Part shown: positions 45,239-53,864 of the stretch, in pieces | Layout: each line of letters opens with the position of its first letter | Numbering within the stretch: the stretch's first letter is position 1 | NCBI GenBank assembly: GCA_963678275.1 | Contig: OY782765.1 | Span: 4,588,001-4,652,000, forward strand | Length of the DNA stretch: 64,000 nt | Source of the DNA: G963677445 sp963678275 | GTDB lineage: Bacteria; Bacteroidota; Ignavibacteria; Ignavibacteriales; Melioribacteraceae | Direction: 5' to 3' | The notes under the pieces: generated by a model | What the model was told of the DNA's origin: nothing | The model's input: the letters and a program-made list of their open reading frames with translations, nothing else | Databases searched by the model: none | Translations under genes and position numbers: made by a program

Positions 45239-46721
45239 ATGCATTTTATGCGCTATAAATATTCACGGGTTCTCAAAACCGGAATCTAATAAGAAATATT
45301 AAAGAAACATCACATTCGTAATCGCAAACTGGCCGAGCCGGAAACAAGGCGCCCGTCCGGTAGCTGAGCGGGAGTCGAAGCTACCGGCTAATATTTGTGA
45401 AATATTTTTCTTGTTTCAATTCTGCTTAAGAAATATCGTATACCTGACGGCACACTGATTTGTTTTCTCTCTCATTTTTTCTACCAATATTTTGTCCCTA
45501 ACGGGACAGTTTAAAAATGATAGAAGGTAATTTGTCCCGTTAGGGACAGCATATTGGTAAAAAAGACTAAAGAAAAAATGCGCCGTGTGCCGTCAGGTAC
45601 ACCATATTAGCACCCTGGAATAAAATGCAAAATTCAGAGCCGTCACATTACCCGGCCATCATACTCTTACTCATAAACTGGCAGAGCCAGAAGAAAAAGT
45701 GGTTAGTGGAGAGTGAAGAGATAAGAACCTGCAATTTTTCTTTAAGATAACTTCAAAATCCCAAAAAAGTCCCGCCAGGGATTCTCCGCGGCGAACAGGC
45801 AGACAGAATTCCCCGGTAAATTTATGGTCAAATAAAATTTTTGCCATTTTGCGTTGAATTTGACTCCTCACGGAGTAGTTCTCCTCGTTCCAGAATAACC
45901 TGAACGTTTTGAAAAGACGAGTACGAAGTACGATTACGAGAACGAGTACGAAAGATTATTTGGGATTTATCCATTTAATCCCGATGTCATTTTCTATTGA
46001 TTAAAGCGTTCGGGGGCTTTTTGATGACTTAAGTTGACAGCAGTGGGACGGGAGGGGTTTGATCTACCTTGTGACGTCTATAATCCGGTAAGAAGTCAAA
46101 ATATTCGTAAAAAAAATAACTGGCTTTTTCTCTCAAATATATTCTTGTTGCCTGGAAGGTTAAAAGATTAAAGAATAAGGTTTTTTTTGTTTCTTTTCAG
46201 CGAAGAATTTTTGAGCTCATGGAATATTTATCAATTGTCTTTTTAATTGTTCATTGTACATAATTAATTGTTAATTGAAATTTTGCCGTTTTGAGCAGAA
46301 TTTAACTCCTTAAGGAGTAATCATAAACTGGCAAAGCCAGAAAAACTAAACCTGTCAGGTAGCTGAGCGGAGTCGAAGCTACCGCCGTTGGTTTCGACTC
46401 CTCTCAACCTCCGGCTGTGTTCATGAAATATTTTGCCATTTTGCGTTGAATTTAACTGCTTACGGAGTAATTATAATCGCAGACTGGCAGAGCAAGAGTA
46501 AAAATAATTCTGCCTGCCCGTCCGCCGAAGTCGTTTTTAGTGCGGGAAGGTATAATTCACAATTCAATTAAACCTTTCCGGCCATAAATTTGTCCGATAC
46601 CTTTATTCTCAACTTGTAAAAGTGTTTATTTGGCACTATTACTTTAAGGATATTGTTACTATTTTTTATTAACGGCATCTAACAGCCGGAAAAACTATTA
46701 CAGTAAACACGGTTTATAAAT
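45239..46721. other. Repeat-rich intergenic field
   Basis: No gene is supported. It contains a GAGTCGAA-type palindrome (45356-45386), the second nested-palindrome element (45438-45602), a segment (~45740-45830) resembling the inner part of the ~345-bp elements, and a stretch of degenerate ACGAGTACGA repeats (45919-45950). Three copies of a TTTTGCCATTTTGCGTTGAA / CTTACGGAGTAAT unit lie near 45841-45885, 46280-46330 and 46433-46480, and another GAGTCGAA palindrome at 46353-46411. The promoter of the efflux operon should lie in the last ~120 bases. Confidence 0.65.
45438..45602. repeat. Nested-palindrome MITE-like element, copy 2
   Basis: The end repeats are GTATACCTGACGGCACAC (45438-45455) and the complement of GTGTACCTGACGGCACAC (45585-45602), with one mismatch. 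The inner TACCAATA/TATTGGTA pair and the two TGTCCC/GGGACA hairpins are kept as in copy 1. Confidence 0.8.
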
Positions 46722-47864
46722 ATGAAATCAAAAACATTATTAAGTATTGTCTCCGTTGTCGCTATTTTAATAATTGCCGCGGTGATTATGTTTGTTCTCT
46801 CAGGACTAAAAGAAGAGCCCCCTAAAAAACCACCCGCAAATAAGTCGAAGGTTGTCAACGCTGTTGTATTAAAGAAAAAGGATATTCCGGTTAATATTAC
46901 AGCTTACGGTAAATTGAGATCAGCCCGGCCTGTTACACTTTTCAGTGAGGTAAGCGGAATACTTGAGAAAGGGGATGTTGAGTTCCGGCCCGCGAATAAA
47001 TTCAGGAAAGGGGATCTGATTATTAAAATTGATGACAGGCAGACTGACCTTGAGTTAAAAAGCATGAAAAGCGATTTTCTGAACGCTCTCGCGACTGTTC
47101 TTCCTGAAATAAAGATTGATTTTCCCGATGAATATAAAAAATGGGAAGATTATTTCAACAGTTGCTCATTCGATAAAAAGCTGCCTGAGCTGCCCGAAGC
47201 GTCGAATCAGAAAATTAAACTTTTCCTGACCCGCTATAACGTATATAAATTGTTCTTCAGCGTCAGAAATCTGGAGATAAAAAAGGAAAAACATTATATA
47301 ACCGCCCCCTTTAACGGATCAATATTGAGCGCCCAGCTTCGTGAAGGAGCCACTGTACGTTCGGGAAGTCAGCTTGGCGAGATTATCAGCCTTTCCGAAA
47401 TGGAAGCCGAGCTTCAGGTTGCGGTCAACGATATTAGCTGGATAAATAAAAATGGCCCTGTGTCTCTGCATTCGGACGAAATGAACCTTACATGGAGCGG
47501 AAAAATTTCGAGGATCGGCAGCTCAATTGATGAAAGCACTCAGACTATACCTGTTTATGTAACTTTATCGGGAGGCGACGCCGATCCGGTTGACGGCACA
47601 TTTGTCAAAACGGCGTTAACAGGCAAATTTGTTAAAAACGCGTATACTGTTCCGCGTCAGTCTGTTTATGAAGAAAACTATATATATCTTATTAAAAACA
47701 AGCGGCTTTCTTATCTAAAAACTGATATTATTAAAATGGAAACAGATAACGCGATTATAAAATCGGGAGTAGCCGACGGCGATACCCTTGTAACGGAACT
47801 GATGCAGGGAGTTGCGGATGGAATGAAAGCCGAAGCAATTCTGAATAATGGCGGGGAATGGTAA
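46722..47864 (+). CDS. RND efflux periplasmic adaptor (membrane fusion protein)
   Basis: The 380-residue protein has an N-terminal membrane anchor or signal (residues ~7-28), a lipoyl/barrel-sandwich hybrid (~45-95 and ~200-235, YGKLRSARPVTLFSEVSGILEKGDVEF and YITAPFNGSILSAQLREGATVRSGSQLGEI), a helical hairpin between them, and a beta-barrel plus membrane-proximal domain. This is the HlyD/AcrA architecture linking inner-membrane pump and outer-membrane channel. The hairpin is short (~100 residues). It is the first gene of the three-gene operon and overlaps or abuts the pump gene. The substrate is unknown; drugs, metals or lipids are possible. Confidence 0.9.
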   Translation: MKSKTLLSIVSVVAILIIAAVIMFVLSGLKEEPPKKPPANKSKVVNAVVLKKKDIPVNITAYGKLRSARPVTLFSEVSGILEKGDVEFRPANKFRKGDLIIKIDDRQTDLELKSMKSDFLNALATVLPEIKIDFPDEYKKWEDYFNSCSFDKKLPELPEASNQKIKLFLTRYNVYKLFFSVRNLEIKKEKHYITAPFNGSILSAQLREGATVRSGSQLGEIISLSEMEAELQVAVNDISWINKNGPVSLHSDEMNLTWSGKISRIGSSIDESTQTIPVYVTLSGGDADPVDGTFVKTALTGKFVKNAYTVPRQSVYEENYIYLIKNKRLSYLKTDIIKMETDNAIIKSGVADGDTLVTELMQGVADGMKAEAILNNGGEW

Positions 47865-47868
47865 AGTT

Positions 47869-50800
47869 ATGCGGAAAATAATTAATTTCTTTATAAAATA
47901 TAATGTGTGGACCAATGTGCTTCTTTTTAGTACAATAGGTTTCGGCATACTCTTTTTCAGCAATCTGAAATATTCTTTCTTCCCTGAAATCTCAACCGAT
48001 CTTGTTACTATCCAGGTTGTTTTTCCCGGCTCCTCTCCCGAAGAGGTGGAGGAAGGAGTGGTGCTGAAAATTGAAGAAAATATTGATGGCATTGAAGGAA
48101 TAGAACGGGTTACCTCTGTTTCAAGAGAAAACTTCGGCAGCATCAATGTGGAAATTCTGAAAGGATATGATGTTGATAAAGTTCTGATAGATATAAAAAA
48201 CGCGGTCGACAGAATCAACTCTTTTCCCGTGGGAATTGAAAAACCTGTGATCTTCGAACAAAAATTCCGGACAAGAGCTTTATCTGTCGCGTTATATGGT
48301 TCAACTGATCTTTATAACCTCAAATATATTGCTGAAAATTTCAGGGACCGGCTTCTCGCCGAGCCTGAAATTTCACAGGTAAATATAAGTGGTATTCCCA
48401 ATCTTGAATTCAGTATTGAGCTTTCTGAAAAAAAGATGCGGAAATATAACCTCACTTTCAGCGAGGTATCGGCGGCAGTGGCGGCGGCCAACCTTAATAT
48501 TTCGGGTGGCAAGTTTGAAACCCCTCAGGAAGAAATATTGATAAGAGCCTGGGGCAGAAACTATTACGCCGATGAACTTTCGGGAATAGTTGTGCGCTCA
48601 AATCCCGACGGCTCCATTATAACCCTTGAAGATATCGCTGATATCAAAGAACAATTTGAGGACAGCCCCGAGCGGGTTTATTATAACAATAAAACATCCG
48701 CTGTCATATCAATCGATAAAACTGAAAGTGAAGATATCCTGGAAATCGCTGGTATAGCGAAAGAGATGGTGGCCGAATTTAATGAAGAAAACAGCTCTGT
48801 CCAGGCTCTCGTTCTTGACGACAGGACTGTCAGTCTGAACCAGAGGATTGAACTTCTGATCAAAAACGGCATAGTCGGTTTGCTTCTCGTAGTCATTACG
48901 TTGGGATTTTTCCTTAACCTCAGGCTTTCATTCTGGGTTTCAATAGGAATTCCCTTTTCATTTGCCGGTATGTTTATTATCGCGCAAATGTCGGGGCTGA
49001 CAATAAATGTTATTTCCCTCTTCGGAATGATAATAGTTATTGGTATACTGGTTGATGACGCTATTGTGGTGGGGGAAAATATTTACGCCCACTATGAAAA
49101 AGGGAAACCTGCCCTGAAAGCGGCGCAGGATGGCGCGTTCGAAATGCTGGCTCCTGTATTTACCTCGGTTACAACCACCATTATCGCGTTCACCCCCTTC
49201 TTTTTCCTCGATGGTTTTTTGGGGAAATTCATCTGGCATATGGCGCTGGTGGTAATTGCCTCCCTGGTTTTTTCACTGATTGAGGCATTTCTCATTCTGC
49301 CTAATCATCTGGCCCATTCAAAAGGGCTTCATCCACACCAGGATGACTCTTCAATGAGAAAAAGAATAGAAAAGTTTATCGATTTTCTCACTTATAAACT
49401 TTATGCTCCAACTTTAAAATTCACCCTTAAGTATAAATGGATTGTTCTTTCCACTCCCATAGCCCTTGTTCTTATCACCGTGGGACTGCTTCGCGGCGGA
49501 ATAATCGGTGTAACATTTTTCCCCTTCATCGACGGCGATACCCTTCCGGTTAATATTTCGCTGGTTCCGGGCAGGCAGGAAGCCACAACCGATTCTCTTC
49601 TGCGGAGAATTGAAAATGCCGCCTGGGAAGTTAATGAGGAATTAAAAGCCGAAAGAGAGGATGGCCTTGATGTTGTTATCGGCATTCAGCGGGAAACCGG
49701 GACAAATGACTTCAGGGAAACAGGAAGCCACACAGGTAAAGTTACTCTTCAATTAATTGATGGCGAACAGCGTGACCTCGAAACCATGATTATCGCCGCG
49801 CGCCTCAGGGAAAAAATGGGTAAAATTCCCGGTGTGAACAATATCTCTTTTGGCCGGGTCAGCTTTTTTGGCAAACCGGTTTCTGTAAGTCTGCTCGGTA
49901 ATGACCTTCGTGAACTTGGAAAAGCGCAGGATCTTCTGCTTGCCGAAATGGAAAATTTCACCACTCTGAAAGATGTTACCGTTTCGAACCAGGAAGGGAG
50001 AAGAGAACTAAATATCAAATTAAAACCGCTGGCCTATTCACTCGGATTAAGCCTGAGAGATGTGGCCGGGCAGGTAAGACAGGGGTTTTTCGGCCAGGAA
50101 GTTCAGCGGATTCAGCGCCATCGTGATGAAATCAGGGTTTGGGTCAGGTATAGTGAAGAGGACCGAAGCTCACTCGGACTGATTGATAAAATGAGAATAA
50201 GAACACCCGACGGCAGAGAATATCCATTTGTTGATCTCGCCGACTATACCCTCGAAAGAGGAATCAATGAAATTAACCGCCTCGATAATATGAGAGAGAT
50301 CCGGGTTGAAGCCGAACTTGCCGATCTTGATACCGAAGTGCCCCCCATTCTGCAGGAATTGCGGGAAGATGTTATTCCACGGGTGCTGGCGCAGGTCCAG
50401 GGTATCAGGGCTTCTTTCGAGGGACAGTCGAGAGCGCAGCAGAAAGTTTCCAATTCAATTAAAGCCGCTTTTCCGGTGGCGCTGCTCGGAATGTTTATAC
50501 TTGTTATCCTTGTATTCCGTTCATATATACAGGCAGGACTTATATTTTCTCTTATTCCCATCGCTATTCTCGGGGCTGTCTGGGGACATGGCATTCAGGG
50601 AATTAAGCTGAATATGCTCTCAATTTACGGCGTCATCGCGCTCGTGGGTATTATTGTGAACGATAGTATAGTGCTTGTCGACCAGATAAACCGCAACCTG
50701 AGAACTGGTATGAAAGTTTTCGACGCGGTTTACCAGGGAGCAATATCCCGACTAAGACCAATATTGCTGACTACTATAACCACCTCGGTGGGTCTCGGGC

Positions 50801-51024
50801 CTATTATACTGGAAACCAGCCGTCAGGCGCAGTTCCTTATTCCTATGGCCGTTTCGGTCGCTTACGGACTGCTATTCGGCACATTCATTTTGCTGGTTAT
50901 CCTTCCGGCAGGTTTTATGGTTATTAACAGAATTAGATATGGCTGGGCAAATTTCTTCGGACAGGAACCTACTCCCGAAAGTGTTGAACCGGCAGTTAAA
51001 GAATTAAACACCTTAAACCCGTGA
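47869..51024 (+). CDS. RND efflux pump, AcrB/HAE-1-like inner-membrane transporter
   Basis: ATG 47869 (MRKIINFFIKYNVW) is preferred; ATG 47848 would overlap the adaptor gene by 17 bases. The ~1051-residue protein has the two-fold RND layout: TM1, large periplasmic loop (~35-330), TM2-7, second large loop (~560-860), TM8-12. The proton-relay Asp pair is present in TM4 (IGILVDDAIVVGENIY), and TM10 reads GIIVNDSIVLVDQINRNLR. It uses the proton gradient to pump substrates through the adaptor and TolC-like channel encoded on either side. Length and motifs are typical of hydrophobic-compound (HAE) pumps, not of the heavy-metal type. Confidence 0.93.
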   Translation: MRKIINFFIKYNVWTNVLLFSTIGFGILFFSNLKYSFFPEISTDLVTIQVVFPGSSPEEVEEGVVLKIEENIDGIEGIERVTSVSRENFGSINVEILKGYDVDKVLIDIKNAVDRINSFPVGIEKPVIFEQKFRTRALSVALYGSTDLYNLKYIAENFRDRLLAEPEISQVNISGIPNLEFSIELSEKKMRKYNLTFSEVSAAVAAANLNISGGKFETPQEEILIRAWGRNYYADELSGIVVRSNPDGSIITLEDIADIKEQFEDSPERVYYNNKTSAVISIDKTESEDILEIAGIAKEMVAEFNEENSSVQALVLDDRTVSLNQRIELLIKNGIVGLLLVVITLGFFLNLRLSFWVSIGIPFSFAGMFIIAQMSGLTINVISLFGMIIVIGILVDDAIVVGENIYAHYEKGKPALKAAQDGAFEMLAPVFTSVTTTIIAFTPFFFLDGFLGKFIWHMALVVIASLVFSLIEAFLILPNHLAHSKGLHPHQDDSSMRKRIEKFIDFLTYKLYAPTLKFTLKYKWIVLSTPIALVLITVGLLRGGIIGVTFFPFIDGDTLPVNISLVPGRQEATTDSLLRRIENAAWEVNEELKAEREDGLDVVIGIQRETGTNDFRETGSHTGKVTLQLIDGEQRDLETMIIAARLREKMGKIPGVNNISFGRVSFFGKPVSVSLLGNDLRELGKAQDLLLAEMENFTTLKDVTVSNQEGRRELNIKLKPLAYSLGLSLRDVAGQVRQGFFGQEVQRIQRHRDEIRVWVRYSEEDRSSLGLIDKMRIRTPDGREYPFVDLADYTLERGINEINRLDNMREIRVEAELADLDTEVPPILQELREDVIPRVLAQVQGIRASFEGQSRAQQKVSNSIKAAFPVALLGMFILVILVFRSYIQAGLIFSLIPIAILGAVWGHGIQGIKLNMLSIYGVIALVGIIVNDSIVLVDQINRNLRTGMKVFDAVYQGAISRLRPILLTTITTSVGLGPIILETSRQAQFLIPMAVSVAYGLLFGTFILLVILPAGFMVINRIRYGWANFFGQEPTPESVEPAVKELNTLNP

Positions 51025-51031
51025 TAAAATT

Positions 51032-52336
51032 ATGAAAATACTTACCCTGATATTAATGACGCTTGCCGCTTCACTTTTTGCCCGGGAGAAGTTGACTCTC
51101 GAACAGGCGGTGGCCGAAGCGCTTAAAAATAATTATGATATAAAGATCGCCCGCGGAAATGCCGAACTGGCGGAAAATAATTTGGATAAAGGCATTTCCG
51201 GATTTCTTCCATCTCTCGACCTTTCCGGTAATGCCGCACTTTCGAAAAGTGAGCAGACTTCAAACTCTCCCTTCAGTTTCGGCAATTCCACCACCCGGTC
51301 GTGGAGCGGGCAGGTTTCTCTTTCATGGACTCTCTTCGATGGTTTCCAGATGTTCACCAACAAAGAACGTTATGAGGAACTTGAAAAACTGGGCCTTTCG
51401 CAGAAAAGAACAGCCGTGGAGAATGTTATTGTGGCTGTTATCAGCTCCTATCTTAACCTGATGACTCAGGAAAGACTTCTTGATGTGGCGGAAAATACTC
51501 TCGAAATTTCTGCTGAAAGACTCCGCAAGGAGGAGATAAGAAATAACCTCGGTGGATCATCTTCGGCGGGATTGCTCAACGCGAAAGTGTTTTACAATAA
51601 TGATAAAACCGCCAAACTTAACCAGGAGCTGAATGTTGAGATAGCCCGCAAGAATTTGAATATCCTGCTCGGGCGTGAACCTGACTCTCCGGTTTCGGCG
51701 GAAAGTGAAATCGGCCTTATGAAACTGAAATATGATGAAGATGAAATTTTGCGGGCCGCGCTTGAAAACAACAGCCAGATCGTAAGCGCCGCGCGCAACC
51801 TGAAACTCTCGGAGCTCAATACCGGACTGAAGCAGTCCTTATATATGCCCCGCCTTATGCTGAACGGCAGCTACGGCTATTCCGACCGGACCGTTTCATC
51901 CGACAGTCCCCGCTTTACCGGTGATGTAACCACCCAAAGCGCCGATGGCTCCATAGGACTCACTCTATCTTATAACCTCTTTAACGGACTGAGCGACAAA
52001 ACCGATATACAGGCGGCAAAAATTGATGAAAAAATTAAAATCCTGCAGCTCGAAAAGATCAGAAGTGATATTGCCGGCGAAGTAAGAGAAAAGTACATTA
52101 CTTTCAAAAAAAGAGTGGAATTCGTTAAACTTGAAGAGGAAAACCTTGATGCCGCCCGCCTCAATATGGAATTGCAGAAGGAACGTTACGAAAACGGATC
52201 GGCAGGCTCCCTCGATTACCGCGACGCCCAGGTAAGTTACGCCGCCGCCCAAAACCGACTTATAACCTCAAAATACCAGGCCCGCATAAGCCTCCTCGAA
52301 ATCGAAAAACTTATCGGCGAAATAGCCATAGAATAA
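51032..52336 (+). CDS. TolC-like outer-membrane efflux protein
   Basis: The 434-residue protein has a short signal peptide (MKILTLILMTLAASLFA) and the two OEP repeats of TolC-family channels: EKLTLEQAVAEALKNNYDIKIARGNAELAENN (~18-50) and the second half starting near LRAALENNSQIVSAARNLKLSELNTGLKQSLYMPRLMLNG. Both end in coiled-coil helices and a beta-strand segment. It starts 8 bases after the pump stop, so the adaptor, pump and channel genes form one operon. It forms the outer-membrane duct of the pump. Confidence 0.93.
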   Translation: MKILTLILMTLAASLFAREKLTLEQAVAEALKNNYDIKIARGNAELAENNLDKGISGFLPSLDLSGNAALSKSEQTSNSPFSFGNSTTRSWSGQVSLSWTLFDGFQMFTNKERYEELEKLGLSQKRTAVENVIVAVISSYLNLMTQERLLDVAENTLEISAERLRKEEIRNNLGGSSSAGLLNAKVFYNNDKTAKLNQELNVEIARKNLNILLGREPDSPVSAESEIGLMKLKYDEDEILRAALENNSQIVSAARNLKLSELNTGLKQSLYMPRLMLNGSYGYSDRTVSSDSPRFTGDVTTQSADGSIGLTLSYNLFNGLSDKTDIQAAKIDEKIKILQLEKIRSDIAGEVREKYITFKKRVEFVKLEEENLDAARLNMELQKERYENGSAGSLDYRDAQVSYAAAQNRLITSKYQARISLLEIEKLIGEIAIE

Positions 52337-52750
52337 AAGTTTAGTCCTCACCTGTAGAGACAAGGTTTGCCTTGTCTCTACACATTACACATTGTTTCTG
52401 CAAATATTCCATCCCTCTCTTTATTTCTTCCGGCCAATCCAAATCACCCCGATTATCCGGTAACTCAGGGGATTCCAACGGCATCCATTATCAATAACCC
52501 CCGGTGAAACCGGGTGGGAAAACAGTTCCTGCCTCAAAACAACTCCGGAGGAGTTGAATATGGAAAGCGGGAAAATTCCAATAAATTTCAGGAGAATTAT
52601 ATCCTGACCATAAAATCATCCAGCCCGGCGCTGAATGTTAATTATAGCAGATAAGATTTTGTTTTCTTATATTACGTCAATTCAATTGTTTAACAGAACC
52701 GTAAGGATGTTGCGACTTTTAACATTAGGAATAGCAGGAAAGGTAAATAA
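52337..52750. other. Intergenic region with palindromes
   Basis: No gene was seen. It contains the GTAGAGAC-type palindrome (52353-52382, 13-bp stem), which may also act as a weak terminator for the efflux operon, and a smaller CAACTCCGGAGGAGTTG palindrome near 52540. The promoter of the toxin-antitoxin pair lies near its end. Confidence 0.6.
52353..52382. repeat. Palindromic repeat (GTAGAGACAAGG type)
   Basis: TGTAGAGACAAGG pairs with CCTTGTCTCTACA around a four-base loop. The element is 17 bases after the TolC-like gene and is related to the palindromes at 13606, 27183 and 62687. Confidence 0.75.
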
Positions 52751-52954
52751 ATGACTTCAATGGAAATTCAAAATATGAGTTTGCGCGAACGTCTTCAGGT
52801 TATGGAATTACTCTGGGATTCCATAATAAAAGATGAAAATAAAATAGAATCTCCCAACTGGCATGACGATGTTTTGAAAGAACGAAAAGCCAAAATTGAT
52901 AAAAATGAATCGGGATTTATTTCTCTTGAAGAACTGAAGGCGCGCCGAAAATGA
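52751..52954 (+). CDS. Addiction-module antitoxin (TIGR02574-like)
   Basis: This 67-residue acidic/basic protein has the pattern of the short addiction-module component family: MSLRERLQVMELLWDSIIKDE, then SPNWHDDVLKERKAKIDKNESGFISLEELKARRK. It binds and neutralises the toxin encoded next and probably represses its own promoter. Its stop overlaps the toxin start by four bases (ATGA), the usual arrangement for type II pairs. Confidence 0.85.
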   Translation: MTSMEIQNMSLRERLQVMELLWDSIIKDENKIESPNWHDDVLKERKAKIDKNESGFISLEELKARRK

Positions 52955-53265
52955 TCAGGATAAAAGAAATTCTCATCAGTGATGAAGTTGAGAATGATTT
53001 AATTGATGGGATGTCTTTTTATGATCAACGGGAACCTGGCCTTGGTGATTATTTTTGGGATAGTCTTATATCTGATTTTGAATCCCTGTACCTTTTCGCA
53101 GGGATACATGTAAAAAGATCATATTATTACAGAATGATGTCAAAGCGTTTTCCATATGCCATCTATTATGAAATTGACGGAAATATAGCCCGGATTGTCG
53201 CTGTCCTGCCAATGCGCCGGGATCCTGCATGGATAGTTGATAAATTAAAAGGTAGAAGCCTGTAA
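52951..53265 (+). CDS. ParE/RelE-family toxin
   Basis: This 104-residue protein matches the RelE/ParE fold: ISDEVENDLIDGMSFYDQREPGLGDYFWDSLISDFESL, then RSYYYRMMSKRFPYAIYYEIDGNIARIVAVLPMRRDPAWI. The last motif (V-x-A-V-L-x-x-R-R-D-P) is typical of ParE-like toxins. Members target the ribosome (RelE) or gyrase (ParE); the target here is not evident. The gene overlaps the antitoxin gene and is followed in the same frame by a dead BrnA-like sequence. Confidence 0.87.
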   Translation: MIRIKEILISDEVENDLIDGMSFYDQREPGLGDYFWDSLISDFESLYLFAGIHVKRSYYYRMMSKRFPYAIYYEIDGNIARIVAVLPMRRDPAWIVDKLKGRSL

Positions 53266-53299
53266 TTTTTTGTTGATATTGTAACACAAATCATAAAAA

Positions 53300-53565
53300 G
53301 CAAACCTCAAAACATAAATAACGAAGACCGGGAATCTGTGGATTCACCCGAGCTTACCGATGATATTTTGTCACGAATGAAACCTGTGAAGGATAATCAT
53401 CCTCATATTCCTTCCCGTGTAAGAGGCCGGCAAAAATGACCGGTAAAAGTCCCGGCTTCAATCAGATTCAGTCCCGATATTCTTGAATATTTCAAATCAA
53501 AGGGCGCCGACCGGCTAACGAAGATGAATGATGTTCTCAGGGAATGCGTTAATAATAATACCTGA
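53300..53565 (+). pseudogene. Remnant of a BrnA-type antitoxin
   Basis: In one frame the sequence reads SPELTDDILSRMKPVKDN, ... SRVRGRQK, a TGA (53437-53439), and then PVKVPASIRFSPDILEYFKSKG, ... RLTKMNDVLRECVNN before a TGA at 53563-53565. The second part is the ribbon-helix-helix end of BrnA antitoxins (VPVSIRLSPDVVEYFRATG type). The in-frame stop splits it, and no ATG start is seen upstream; the frame runs on from the ParE stop. No BrnT toxin gene is nearby. This is a decayed antitoxin beside a live toxin-antitoxin pair. Confidence 0.78.
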
Positions 53566-53825
53566 AACTGCCCGCCATTTACACACGCTCTCAATGGTGA
53601 CTTCGGCTCCGCTCAGCCACCGGCCTGGATTGAAAGATTTTCAATACACACCTTTATCTGGTTTTGATGGATTGATTAATCCAATAGAATTTCACTTCTC
53701 CTCACACTTTCTTTTCAAACTTTATGCGTCATACTTCAGACTTTATAAAGCTCCAGCCATTAAATTCATTTTCTATCTTTTACTCTTTTGTAATATTAAT
53801 CGTGATTAAACTTGCTATATACGTG

Positions 53826-53839
53826 ATATAACGTTATAT
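53826..53839. promoter_or_regulatory. Palindrome in the promoter region of the STAND gene
   Basis: ATATAACGTTATAT is a perfect 14-bp palindrome 25 bases upstream of the STAND gene start. It could be a repressor site or just part of an AT-rich promoter (TATATT downstream). Confidence 0.4.
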
Positions 53840-53864
53840 TAATGCAAGAAAATCAGGAGCCAAG

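Noticed and set aside
45919..45950. ACGAGTACGA-type simple repeat considered as a regulatory site
   Set aside because: It is a degenerate short tandem repeat in a repeat field with no gene close by.
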